DNA of 64,000 nt from Agrypnia vestita (taxonomy: Eukaryota; Arthropoda; Insecta; Trichoptera; Phryganeidae): assembly GCA_016648135.1 (NCBI GenBank), contig JADDOH010000496.1, positions 62,001-126,000 of the forward strand. The letters are read 5' to 3'. Shown piece by piece: positions 33,840 through 45,276 of the stretch. The notes below the pieces were generated by a model that was not told where the DNA came from, did no database searches, and saw only the letters and a list, made by a program, of their open reading frames with translations. Position 1 is the stretch's first letter, and each line of letters opens with the position of its first letter. Both the position numbers and the translations under genes were made by a program.

Positions 33840-35225
33840 AAAGTTAACTTTTTGTATTAAGAATTGTATCGTAAAAAACTTCTTCTAAAAAATGTTCGAG
33901 ATTGGCATTAATGGAAAAGCTCTAGACCTATTTCGAAATTATCATAAAAAAAAGAACGAAAAATTAAATAAAAAAATTGGTATTCCTCAAGGGAGTGTCC
34001 TAGGATCTGTACTTTTCCTGATATATATTAACGAACTCTGTAACTTGATTCAGGATGAGGTTATTGCGTTTGCTGATGACACGGTTATTCTATTCAATGA
34101 TAAATCCTGGGATAAACTATTTAAAAAAGCTAACCAAAGTATAAAAACCTGGCTGTATGTTAACTAACTAACTTTAAATATTTAAAGAAGTAAATATTTG
34201 AACTTCTCAATAACAAAAGTGAGACAACTGGTTTTCCCACAACTGGCGATCCCTAATTGTAACAACTTTAACCAATGCAAGTGTGAGGAAATCATGTGCA
34301 GCGACAAAATGAAATATTAAGGCATTTGGATCGATCACAACCTAAGATGGGATCCACACATAAAAGAACTTGCTGCTCGTGTTAGAAAATTAATTTATAT
34401 TTTCAAAAATTTACGCAACATTCTGAATGAAGAGACAATAAAAATGGTTTACTACGCTTTCTGCTAATCCATACTTGGATATGGAATAATTGGCTGAGGG
34501 AATGCCATAAGAAATATTTTAGATCCTCTTACAAAGCTCAGAATTCCATAATAAGAGTTATGTCAAGAAAACCATATTAACACCCAACAAAGAAATTTTT
34601 TGAAGCACTTACCTTTCCTAATATATAATAACTTTACGATAGAACTGTAATTATTTTTATCGCAGTGATACTGCAACACATCATCTTGCAACACACCACT
34701 ACATCACGAGAACCATTTCACAACATAAAATACAAGTTTCTCATATGAAGACTTCATTTGGACAAAGAACTTCCTGTATTATTATTATTATATTATTATC
34801 ACCGAAACTTTTCAACCTCCTAAGACAACACAAATTCCATCACAAAGTCTCTTCAAAAAAAATTAGATGAATGGATGAGACAACATGAGAAAGAGTTTTT
34901 ACGGTGCCAAATAACAAGTTGGTCTGAAATCAATTTATATTGTAACTTTATTTCTTATTCCTAACTTTTAGTTTTTTCCAACACTCCATATCCTTTTTAA
35001 TTTTATCATTTATTAATTTATGCTTTATATGTTTTTATATTATATTGTCTTTTATAATTCCTATCTTGCATTATTTTTTTCCTTTTTTCTTCCTTATAAA
35101 CTACAGAAAATACTTTAAAATGTGTGGCGGTTAACCTAGAATAGGCTTAGCCTAAATGGTAAATCGCCAAATTAAATTCTGAATATATTTTGTGTGAACA
35201 AATAAAAAAAATAAAAAATAAAAAT
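33840..35225 (+). pseudogene. LINE reverse transcriptase fragment with 3' end
   Basis: The clearest part is the 91-codon frame at 33892-34167: GIPQGSVLGSVLFLIYINEL (RT motif B region, residues 30-49) and FADDT (catalytic Asp pair, about residues 60-64). Downstream, broken frames still show LGIWIDHNLRWDPHI (about 34320-34365) and LGYGIIGWGNA (about 34475), the usual thumb region of Jockey/CR1-like LINEs. Many stops and shifts follow. It ends in an A-rich AATAAAAAAAATAAAAAATA tract near 35200-35225. The 5' end, endonuclease and ORF1 are missing. Dead; clade not settled. Confidence 0.8.
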
Positions 35226-35411
35226 TCTTAATCTAGCTGTAACCCGTCAAAAATGACGGTACTTTTACATGTCGGTTCTTAAGGAATAAGTATTTATTTA
35301 TTTCTATAAAAAAAGAAAAAAATCTTACTATAAAGATGTTACGTACGTTACACGAAGTTATGGGGACAGACAGACAGATAGACGGGGACGGACGGACAGA
35401 TAAGGAAATTA

Positions 35412-36521
35412 TTAGGTCCTTACATATGAAATTGACGTTTTACCGTACTGGCAAATTTGATCTCAAATATCTTCTCTTTGGTTAGGAATTCCAAATCCAA
35501 ATTTTTACAGCTATTTACTCATGTATTTGTGTTTTGAAAATTATAATTCATTTGTTTTTTCCTCAATTGTTTTTTTCTTTGCGAGACTCAGTTTACAAAA
35601 TGAAAAACTTGAAATATCGCGTTATTTACGAGTACGAGTTCCACCGTGGCACCAGTGCTGCAGAAACGGCTCGAAGGATTAATGATGTGTATGGCGACGG
35701 TGCCGCAAAAGAAAACACAGTGCGTTTTTGGTTCCAACGTTTTCGTTCTGGAAATTTCGACCTGCAGAACAAGCCCCGTGGACGGCCGGAGACCAAAGTT
35801 GATAATGAAGAATTGAAGGCTATTGTGGAAGCGGAATCCATCGCAAACCACATCCGAGTTAGCTACAGGCTGCGGTGTTAGTGATAAAACTGTTTTAATC
35901 CACTTGAAGCAAATTGGTAAGGTGAAAAAGCTTGAAAGGTGGGTACCTCACGAATTGGTGCGCAAATCAACAAAGCTCGTTCTTGTGAGCGTTTGGTAGA
36001 CTAGTGCTGGTGTCGTTCACTACAGCTTTCTTAAATCTAGCCAGACGATTACGGCAGATGTCTATTGTCAGCAACTGCAAACCATGATGAAAAAGCTAGC
36101 TGCTAAACAACCGAGGCTCGTTAATCGCTCTAGGCCACTGCTGCTTCATGATAACGCTAGACCACACACTGCACAACAGACGGCTACCAAATTAGAGGAG
36201 CTTCAATTGGAATGTCTAAGACATCCACCATACTCTCCGGACCTTGCCCCAACAGATTACCATTTTTTTCGAAAATTGGATAACTTCTTGCAAAGGAAAA
36301 AATTCAACTCCGATGCGGCAGTCCAAACCGCCTTCAAAGATTTTATTGATTCCCGTCCGAATGGTTTTTTTAGTAAAGGGATCGATGAACTACCTATGAG
36401 ATGGCAAAAGTGCATAGATAGCAATGGTACATACTTTGATTAAATAAATATATTATAATAAAAAAAAATCGACTTTATGTTCCTCCCATACTAAACGTCA
36501 ATTTCATATGTAAGGACCTAA
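35412..36521 (+). mobile_element. Mariner element 2, internally deleted (1110 bp)
   Basis: The same terminal repeat (TTAGGTCCTTACATATGAAA) and TA targets (35410-35411, 36522-36523) as mariner 1. About 178 bp are missing near 35960-35990. Elsewhere the two copies are almost identical, including the UTRs. Confidence 0.9.
35600..36443 (+). pseudogene. Mariner transposase, deleted and frameshifted
   Basis: The frame from ATG 35600 is intact through the two N-terminal sites that are broken in copy 1 (EFHRGTSAAETARRI, ENTVRFWFQRFRSG). It then shifts by one inserted base near 35835. A deletion removes the region holding the first catalytic Asp (TCDEKW). The last 119 codons (36084-36443) keep HDNARPHT and LAPTDYHFF. 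With no first Asp and a broken frame it cannot transpose on its own. Confidence 0.9.
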
Positions 36522-36540
36522 TATTATAATTGATATGATG

Positions 36541-39500
36541 TCATTAGTTCTTATCGAATGTAAAACAATAATTTTAAGCTAATAAAATCACATTTAAAGA
36601 AGAAACACAAATGATCTTCACAGGTAAATTAAAAAAGCGTTTTTATTTACACTTCACTTTATATTAACGCGTAGTCCATTTTTCGAATGGTCGACCTGTA
36701 AAGAGAGTACAGTGCATCCCGACATACTATCCTCCCCCACCCTCCGTGCTTACCTTCCTTCAAATGAAAATTTTAAAGTGGTGACGAATAAAGGAGAGCC
36801 AAGCGCGGAATAAAATGAAATTCAAACCAAAAGTGAAGTGATAAGAAGCATCGGAGAGGGGTTTTATGTTACACCCTGTGCTATCTAAATTCGGTAAGCG
36901 TCTCGCAAAAATACAGCTGCCTCGTTCTGGCGTGTTTCACGGTACGATCGGAGGAGAGAATCGGTGTATTTCGGAGAATGTGGCCGTTGTCAGCGCTTTT
37001 ACAGGTGATCCCACGGGAAACACAAGGCGCTGAATAAATGGGGATAAAAAATAACACCCCCCGTGCACTTCGACATTACAGGCATTATGTGTCTGATACA
37101 CTGGCTTAGAATAATCCTACTTGAAATGTCAATGTTGTAAGAAACATCAAAGGGTACTATTCTAGTGAAGTCAATATTGTAACGCACACATAGAGGTTCA
37201 TTCATAACGAAGCCTTAAAATCAATTAAATGTTCTTTAAAATAATTATTTTTGACTTCAAAATTTAATATCTTTCAGGCATATTTCATGTTTCTAGGGAA
37301 TTTTATTAATATTCTATACCCGGATTAGTTAGCCACACACAACAGTCACCACTTTTTGACAAAATACATTATGTACGCTATTTAAATTCCCGACCTAATG
37401 CATAAATATTGATAATAAATCGATAAATATATTAGTATACAGGTTTATTTGGAAAACATTAATAACCTCGCAGGACTATATTCCTGTCTTGATTACGAGT
37501 CGAAAATTTTCCAGCAGGCATGATCTAATATCAATATTTATGGAGTAATGCAAATCAATGTTTGCATTTTTTTTCAATATTTCTGATTTTTTTTGTTTGT
37601 TTGTTATCATGTTTGACTATCATTACACTAACTTGTATCGATTACGAAAAATTCATTCGTTTCAATACAAGTTAAATAAATAAATAACATTTGGAGAAAT
37701 TCAGTTGGATTGTTTTCCAGCTGGAATTGGAAGGTTTTATTTGACTTGTATTAAAGGGAATGAATTTTTCATATTCGATATAACTTACTGTAATCATATT
37801 TAACGAATCTAACGTTTCACAAAAAATAAGTCAAAAATATTAAAAAAAATACTTTTATAAATAACTTTTATACGCGTCACATTTTTGGCCATGACTGCTT
37901 TTAGGGATCTCCATGGAAGTCTAGTGTTTGGACTGGAGGAAGCGAGAGGTTATAGCTAGTAAGCTGTTTTCTCGATATAGTACGTAATTTTTTCTCGAAA
38001 TGAAATACATTTCTGTGGCAATAATTGAAGCTAGGCCACACGAGAGCGGCACTCCCGTAATTCATTAAATCACTCCACTTTAATAACAATCCCAACCCCC
38101 TTAGACAATGAGAAATCGCCTAATATCAACGCAGATGAGACTTTTACGACTCGACATTTTTCAAACCGCGCTTTTGCATACGGTGATCATAAATAACCAA
38201 AACGAGAGCAAGAGGTGATCAGTTTAACCCCCGCTCCCCACCGCCGGGCGGGCTGCGCCCCACGGGGTGAAATATACCCGCCGGGGTGAACTTTGATGTT
38301 AATTATTCCATTTAGTTTACTGCCGCGCAACCACTCGTCGCCTCTCCAAAGTGGTGCAAGCAAAAAATACAGCCTTCCTCAAACATTTCAATTATACTTA
38401 CAACATTATTTTACGTGCGGCGTATTTTTAATAGTATTATGTTTTATAATATATAAGTAGCTATTTTTCAGCGTGTGAAGTAAGTTCATTGAAGAATAAC
38501 TTTTACGTTAACATATATTTTAGAAAAAATATTTATGTTTCAGAATATTATGATAAATTAAAATATGAATAATCCAATATAATCCAAATGTTGCTTCACT
38601 CAATACGGATTACAGAATTGTGTTGTTGATGGAAGGAAAGCGCCCATGCTCTTTTTTTCCAAATGAGAAAAACATTTTTTTTTACTTTTAATGCCTTTAA
38701 TGTTTTTTTGTTAATTTTTTTCATGTAATATAATTTTCTAATTTGTAGTCTTAATATTACCCAGCATACATAACTTTGGTATGATACTGGCGCCATCCTT
38801 TGTTGAGCTCATTAACTAATATCCTGTATAAAACTCTGAATCTGATGAATGATTCATAAATTGTCATCGAGAATACGCTGTGTGCAAAATTTCAGCTGGA
38901 TTGGAAGATGTAAAGTGGGTGAAATATCGATTAAAAGATTTCATCCAGACAGACAAACAGGTGAAGCTAATATAAACATGGTAAAATATAAAATATTGTA
39001 AAATTGTCATGCTGCAATGTTCTTACTGTATGCCCCTACTATTTTAAAAAGTAGTAGACATGGCAGGCGCATGCAGTCAGTATATTTAAGCCCTAGTGTT
39101 ACGTAAAAATATATATTGTAAAAAAATAATTATATGACAAATACTATGCAAGGTGTAACAGAGGTATTCCACAATACTTTACAAGAGGATTCCTGCCTAA
39201 GTTATTCGTTGAAAACGTTAAAACGTCAATACAAATATCAGCAGTTCAAAAATTGCATTTTAAAAATAATATATTTCTTATACCCTATAAAACGTTGGAC
39301 AATGATTAAAGTAGTTTACCATTCATTTCTTCGCAGGGATAGGTGAGAGGATAGAATACCACACTTATAGTTCTAGCATTATTTGTAATAGTCCTTCAAT
39401 ATTTGGTTTATGTCAGGTTTTTCAGGGGATGCCCTCTGTTCCTCTTGCCTTCCATAGCTCGCCGCATATACTGTGTCCCGTATCCAGTAGCAAAAACTTC

Positions 39501-39955
39501 GGAGAGTCTTCTTCATTCAATTTTAAATATATAAAATATTTTTTACACTTTACCGATAAGCGACCTCAAAGTATGCATTTTTTTCAATGTTTCTGACTTA
39601 TTTTCTGTAAAATATATTATTGAGTATTGCTACAGTAACACACATGTAATATTATTAATTCATTATCTTTAATGCAAATCAAATAAACCGGCCGCCGAAG
39701 AAACATTGTTATCGGCGACTACAACCGCTCTACTAAGCGTTATGAAGTAAAAGAAGAATACTAGGCTTTCTTCAGCCTACGTCAATTCACTGTTAAATAT
39801 TGGTCTTTCTTCACAACCATCACTCCTCTTCATCTTCTGTCCTCCCATTCCACCGGCTTTTCGCAAAAAATTTTATGTCATCAGTCTAACCAGAGATTTT
39901 TCATTATTCCGCGGGATTTTATTATTTTTTTAGGAAGATATTTTAAAATTAAGCT
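36541..39955. other. Non-coding DNA with GC-richer blocks and one LINE-tail repeat
   Basis: Blocks at about 36650-37040 and 38040-38360 are less A/T-rich; the second has GC-rich palindromic words (CACCGCCGGGCGGG) and AACGAGAGCAAGAGGTGATC. About 38880-38985 is the RTE-tail-like repeat also seen at 25795. No gene is recognised; frames up to 70 codons look random. Confidence 0.4.
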
Positions 39956-39959
39956 TATT

Positions 39960-40300
39960 ATTGCTTATGGATTATGAACTAAACACCTTCTAAAAAACAC
40001 AGACAACTAAATCCTTGTTCAAAACTACTGAGATAAAGATATTAAGACCCATTGCAGGCAAGACCCTCAGAGACAGAATACCCAATGCGGAAATCTGCAG
40101 AACCTGCGACGTACAAGACATTCTACAATGGAGCAGGCAGAGAAGACGTTTCAGGAGGGATCATGTCGAGACAAGAATTCCCAGAGCAAGGATGCGCGAG
40201 GTGCCAACACCAGGGAGACCACCAAAAAGATGGAGAGAGAGCTGGAGGTCCTCATCGCAAGACCAGGACTGACATCTGTCAACACAGATCATAGATCTAC
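39960..40300 (+). pseudogene. LINE C-terminal fragment
   Basis: The frame starting 40015 reads TTEIKILRPIAGKTLRDRIP (residues 3-22) and later GRPPKRWRESW (about residues 68-78). This is the conserved C-terminal end of a common group of insect LINE polyproteins after the RT. Only the last ~85 residues remain and nothing upstream matches. Confidence 0.7.
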
Positions 40301-40429
40301 CAAAATAAGAATAAGAAGAAGATTGCTTATATTCGTTAATTGATCACATTTTTATTTTTTTTCATTGTTTAATATATGTTTCTTTTTCAATTGATTCAGA
40401 AACATTAGAACGTCAATAAACATCATTTA

Positions 40430-41291
40430 TACAACTAATCAATTCATTTCATAATAACATAAAGTTTACTTTAGATATAGAAAATATTGACACTTAATTT
40501 TTTAGATTTAACACTTTTTAAAAATAATAATAAAATTGACTTTACACTTTATAGAAAGCCAACTTTTACAGACGCTATAATACATAGTTACATCTAATCA
40601 CCCTCTATCACATAAACACTCGGGTTTTCATTCAATGATATACTGTCTTGTCAATGTACCTCTGTCTCACTCTAATTTTCAAATTGAATTAAATACAGTA
40701 AAACAAATCGCATTTAATAAAGTATACAATACAGAATTAATTGGTAAAATTTTAAAAAATAATTTAAAGAAAAATATAACTAACCAATTTTTATACAATT
40801 CACTGATAAATATAAATAATAATAACGATTATTGGCGAAGAATTTTATATATTAATACGTTTTCAAATCAAATTTCAAAATATCTATCAAAAAATATTAG
40901 ACCTGCATTTTATACAAATAATAATATAGGGAAATTCCTTATAAATTCTAAAGATAAAGATAATATATTTAACAATCCAGGTGTTTGTAAACTGTCGTGT
41001 AAACATCGTACAGCGTTTTATATTGGAAAAACCGGTCGGAATTTCAATGTAAGAGTTAAAGAGCATTTGAGATGTCTGAATAATCATGGTTTTTCTGAAT
41101 TTTCAAATCATTTATTAGAAAATGATCACGGTTTTAATAAAAATTAAGGACTTTCAATTTTACACATAAATAATTTTGGTGTGAAATTGAATAATTTAGA
41201 ATCATTAGAAATTATTAAAGCTTGTAATAGTAAATAAAATATTACAAATAATCAATTACATTTAACTACTAGCCCAATTCTAAGCTAAGAT
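40430..41291 (+). pseudogene. Penelope-like RT end and GIY-YIG domain (second family)
   Basis: Upstream of 40635, broken frames give KIDFTLYRKPTFTDAII and SNHPLSHK.SGFHSM, the end of a Penelope RT. The 170-codon frame at 40635-41147 has RPAFYTNNNIGKFL (about residues 90-103), then GVCKLSCKHRTAFYIGKT: GIY has become GVC and the second Cys of the zinc pair has become Arg, but YIG and RVKEHLRCL remain. In-frame stops at 41145 and 41235 interrupt the tail. It is a different family from 5483-7735. Inactive. Confidence 0.8.
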
Positions 41292-41387
41292 CAGCTTTAC
41301 ATTCATTCCAAATCTCTCCATTTTTTACTCATCATAAATGACTTTTCCCCACATACGTCTAAGAGACTTCATTTCCACTCCGGTTTA

Positions 41388-41470
41388 CTTTTGTTCCTCT
41401 TCTACCAGCTCCAGGCTTCGCTTCGGTACATCAGTGTTGGTACCAGAATCGCTAGTCTTGCCTGAATTGA
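41388..41470 (-). pseudogene. Small LINE fragment
   Basis: The minus strand gives LVPTLMYRSEAWSW in one frame, matching the LVPTLMYGSEAWNW piece at 51295-51450, with a short deletion and a stop. The 122-codon frame across it (41385-41753) is in another register and is not a gene. Confidence 0.5.
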
Positions 41471-41603
41471 GAAGATGAGAAATATTTGTGTCATCAAAAG
41501 AATTTGTGGCTTTCTTACCTTTTTTTCCGACTTCCGGGAATTCTACATCATTAAATGTATGTATTGTTAATTCTAAGAAACTAACAAAATTAATAGTATC
41601 CAC

Positions 41604-42048
41604 TAGGGATGTTACGCAGCTTCGATACCGATTCTGAAAGGTCGGAACTTCCGATTGATTTTGCACCTCCGGTTCCGATAAATTGAAATCGGAAGTTATA
41701 ATCGGAGGTCGCATAGCGGACGGAGCTGCGAAGCTTTTGCATATTAAATTCAATTTGCTTTTTTTGGTTTCAGTTAGGTAATTTGATTTAATTTACTAGT
41801 TGTACTATTTAAGATTTAAGAAAATTCAATTATTTTTATTTTCAACACCAAGGTAGGTGTATTGTTTTTTAAGCCAATATAAATGAAACTGGTAAATAAT
41901 AATGTTTATAAGACCTGCCCTTAACATATTTATCTTCTGCTTCTGTCTCCGCCTTCGAATCCGAATCCGGTTCTGGTTCCGAGAAACCAAATCTAAAAAC
42001 TCCGATTCCGAATTCGGTTCCAATAAAGCGACCTCCATAACATCCCTG
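41604..42048. mobile_element. hAT-type MITE with 8-bp target duplication
   Basis: The ends are TAGGGATGTTA and CAGGGATGTTA (inverse of TAACATCCCTG), flanked by an exact 8-bp duplication GTATCCAC at 41596-41603 and 42049-42056. Both features are diagnostic of the hAT superfamily. The interior has short periodic CCGATTC/CCGAATC words near both ends and no transposase. Confidence 0.85.
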
Positions 42049-42056
42049 GTATCCAC

Positions 42057-43048
42057 ATTGATCTATTTTACGTCGACTGGTTTCGATATTAGTGTACTTT
42101 CTATAGAAAGGACGCACAATATCTGCCGGATGGGGAAGTAGAAGGTAATTAATTATATATATATTAAGTCAAGTTCTATATTATATATAGCCTTATACAT
42201 AAACATAAATTTGCAATTGATTTTATATTGAAAACATATGAAGGGGACAAAAGCAAAGGCAGCAAAATCCAAAAAAGTTTAATACAGTTTTAAGAAAATA
42301 ATAATCTTTTATAGTATTTTAACAAAATTGCGGTATAATATTCAAATAAAATATTTATATAACATCAGATAATATTTTTCTTGTGATTTCACGTAGTTTT
42401 TTTCCACTTAAAATAATAAATACATTATAAAATAGTTAATTTTTAAGTTTCATAAAATGTATTTTTAAGTTGTTTTAATTTTTGTGTGTAATTCTACAAC
42501 AGAAAAATTAATTGATAGAGAAACTTTATTTACTTAGAAATAAAATGTTTTCGATACTTACTGCATCATTTTCAGTAAATAACTGATACATGGATTGACC
42601 ATACATGGAGGGAGAATAAGATAAAGATGGAGGAAGTTGTATTATATTAATATATATTTTTAAAGTTAATTAAATTGAACTTCCACAAATTTTTAAATGA
42701 CGAAAATTTTTGATAAATTATTTACTATAAATATTAAACATCTCTCGCTAATTCCGACTAAGCTTTACCCATTAGCTTCACATGATGAATCCACTTTAAA
42801 TTTTTTTACTATCAGTGAATGATTTTCAGTTAGTGTTAAGGGTACGGTACAGTTTCGGAGCTAAGTGCAATCAAATAATCGAAATTTTTACGAAGCTTGT
42901 TAGTTTCTTAAGATAATCATAAAATTAACGGTATCTACAATACAAACATATATATGTTAACAATATTTTTATATGTAGGTATGTTCAGATATCACAGTTA
43001 CTGGATATTGTCCACAAAGGGATGATTAATTAATTGAGATAAATTATA
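42057..43048. other. AT-rich non-coding DNA, no gene seen
   Basis: Nothing recognised. Confidence 0.5.
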
Positions 43049-43388
43049 GATGTCTCACGAAACTCCTTATATGAGAAACATGTATAGAAGACTTTTTATA
43101 TGAGAAACATGTATGGAAGTCTTTTTATACGATGGCCCGAGACTTACTACCTACACAATGGAACATTCATGAATTCCACCGCAAGAACATCCACACATTA
43201 TCGAAGTTTTTATTATTCTATATTTGTTAAAAATCTGAATACCTATCTCTTATTTGAAGGGACTATGTTAGAGATATATGTAGAATTTTTTAATAAACTA
43301 GTTAGTATACATAGATTTCGCAGCTGGTAATGATGACTACATTTTGTACATGTTTCTTATATAAAAAGTTTCGTCTCTGTAAGACTTC
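43049..43388. mobile_element. MITE family B, fullest copy
   Basis: Left end GATGTCTCACGAAACT then TATATGAGAAACATGTAT. Right end is the inverse, TACATGTTTCTTATATAAAA then GTTTCGTCTCTGTAAGACTTC. A tandem repeat of TATGAGAAACATGTATRGAAG occurs at the left. About 340 bp, no coding. It defines the family seen at 990, 26690, 29583, 43985 and 54765. Confidence 0.65.
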
Positions 43389-43984
43389 AATAATTTTTTT
43401 TATCCTTGTAGATATGTTTTTTTTTCATTATTGAGTTGAAATTTTGACCGAATTTTCTTCATCAATATTTGCGAGGATACTACAAGACGCTATTAAATCT
43501 CTTCGGTTCTGAAAGTTTAGTATTCTGTGTGGTTCATGAATTAGTCATGTAAACTAAGAGAAATCCCGCATCGTGCTGCCTGCACAGTGCGCTGCAGCCA
43601 GCCGCCGACCAGCTGCCCTCGGCAACCGGCAGCGGAGAAAAATATCAGTTTGTTTTACCTTTTCAAGTGGGTGATTCCACGGAAGCATTTGCGCGCAGGT
43701 CCCGGGGGAGGTTCGTGCGCTAACGGTGAAGTCATTCTTCTGGAAACATCTACAACATACCATTAATGCTCATAAATACGTCTCTACATACATATTAAAC
43801 CTTCAGATGTTTGTCAAACATTCAAATTGTTATTCATAAACTATTTAATATTTTTAATTTTGTAAATTCTATATATTTTAATCTTGTTCATTTAGAGAAT
43901 ATCGACATTTTTTTATAAGTAGGTTATAAGAACACAACTGGATTTTATTCACACAGAGAGAATGTTTAATTAGGAAAAATTAGA
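43389..43984. other. Non-coding DNA with a GC-richer block
   Basis: About 43555-43750 (CAGTGCGCTGCAGCCAGC, GGTCCCGGGGGAGGTTC) stands out in GC. A 69-codon minus frame covers it but has no family features. Identity unknown. Confidence 0.35.
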
Positions 43985-44088
43985 GAAGTCTCACAAGGAT
44001 AAAGCTATTTTATGGGAAACTAGTATGGAGGGTAGTCATAGGGTTTGCGACCTTTATGAGCTAGCTTAAGTGATCACTTTACACAATC
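43985..44088. repeat. MITE family B partial copy
   Basis: GAAGTCTCACAAGGATAAAG, TATGGGAAACTAGTATGGA and AGCTTAAGTGATCACTTTAC follow in the family order. It abuts MITE family C at 44089. Confidence 0.5.
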
Positions 44089-44394
44089 TGCCGTATTCTG
44101 AAGTAAGCAATATTGCTATTTCTATATCATTGTTATTGTATAACATTGTAGCTCCCAATTTTCATGTTTTAAGTTTAACAGGTTTGAAATTAATGAATTC
44201 AATAAATTAGAAAACTTATTTTTCCTAATTGTGACTACCTTAACGATTGTTTACGTTTTAGAGCTTTCTGTTGAATGAATTCATTAATTTCAAAACTGTC
44301 AAGCTTTAAACGTCAAAATTAGCGTCATTACAATGATATACAACAGCTGTCAAGATATAGAAATAGCGATATTGCTTAGTTCAGAATACGGCCG
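44089..44394. mobile_element. MITE family C with long inverted arms
   Basis: Both ends read GCCGTATTCTGAA.TAAGCAA in inverted orientation, and the inversion extends about 130 bp into each arm (GTTTGAAATTAATGAATTCA in both). A half copy lies at 61898-62070. No coding and no clear target duplication. Confidence 0.7.
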
Positions 44395-44814
44395 AACATC
44401 GACATATTATCATTTTTTTTTGAAATCGTTTATGTTTTCTGTTATTCGTATTCATTCAAATAATAATTAATATCGTTACTATTTTGATTCCACTATTAGA
44501 TACAACGGATATACCTGACTTCGTTAGCACAAACCTCGGTCTAGGTAAAAAAAAGTGAATATCTTTTACATAGTACTAAAAAAATTATGATGAAAAAATA
44601 ACTGAAAATTTTTAAAAAATGAGAAGTAAAAGTAGGTTTATAATTTTGTACAAATCTAAGCAAAAATATAGCATATTTACATATTAAAAATGATTAAATT
44701 ATATGAATTGCAGTATACAAAAAATATTTATTTTTACCTCTATTTTACGTTTTTTTACCACAAATGTGAAATCTTTTATAGTTTAAAAAATCTCCACGTT
44801 ACATAAAGTATTAC
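44395..44814. other. AT-rich non-coding DNA, no gene seen
   Basis: Nothing recognised. Confidence 0.5.
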
Positions 44815-44950
44815 GTACAAGATCAATAAATAAAAAACTAAAACGGATACTTTATACGAACCGTACGTATATATACAAAAAAGCAAATCTTGACGTTTCG
44901 CTGAAGTCTTATTCAGCTTCATCAGGAGAGCGCCCTATCACGGGGAGGTG
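44815..44950 (-). mobile_element. Penelope-type terminal repeat fragment
   Basis: On the minus strand a hammerhead-like core is followed by TATAAAGTATCCGTTTTAG and an A/T-rich tail, as at Penelope 3' ends. No coding remains. Confidence 0.5.
44890..44926 (-). ncRNA. Hammerhead ribozyme-like core, well preserved
   Basis: The minus strand reads CTCTCCTGATGA, a stem GCTGAA-TAAGAC-TTCAGC and GAAACGTC. CUGAUGA, helix II and GAAA are all canonical. The trailing GTC could supply the cleavage triplet, but helix I was not resolved by eye. Confidence 0.6.
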
Positions 44951-45171
44951 TAGGCCGAAGTGATTATTTCTTCCGAGGTCGTAAATAATATGCATTTTGC
45001 TGTGGAGTGTTCACTTCTTCTACGATAGAGGTTGCCTCTATAAAATATCACTATCAAAAATATAAATATTAATGTAAATTTAAAAATACGGATACATTTT
45101 GAACATATAATTCTGTACGCTTTATAAACCATACTTTTGTTTGTCCTTTTTAATTTTTATAACATTAAAAC

Positions 45172-45276
45172 ATGAGCGATGAGGCTCATACAGTAGAAAA
45201 ATACATCACAAAAACATCCAGGGTTGGTGGAGATATCCATTACCTGTTTTTGGTAAACCAAGTTACCGGTAAATAA
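45172..45276 (+). CDS. Short chromodomain-like open frame
   Basis: ATG at 45172 opens 34 codons with TVEKYITKTSRVGGDIHYLF (residues 7-26), which resembles the first half of a chromodomain (VEKIL-x-G-x-YLVKW), though the usual Trp-Lys is absent. It ends at 45276; the GGTAAAT just before the stop could be a splice donor. No second half was found downstream. It may be a chance match, a retro-fragment or an exon. Confidence 0.2.
   Translation: MSDEAHTVEKYITKTSRVGGDIHYLFLVNQVTGK

Larger units (their letters stand above)
35233..36540 (-). mobile_element. Helitron-like element H4 interrupted by mariner 2
   Basis: CTAGCTGTAACCCGTCAAAA at 35233 matches the H1 end almost exactly. The element continues with GTCGGTTCTTAAGGAATAAG and a GACAGACAGATAGACGG tract to 35411, where mariner 2 is inserted. 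About 15 bp after the mariner (TATAATTGATATGATG) may be its remainder. It is internally deleted relative to H1. Confidence 0.55.

Noticed and set aside
41385..41753. 122-codon minus-strand frame as a novel protein
   Set aside because: It crosses a LINE fragment in the wrong register and the left end of the hAT MITE.
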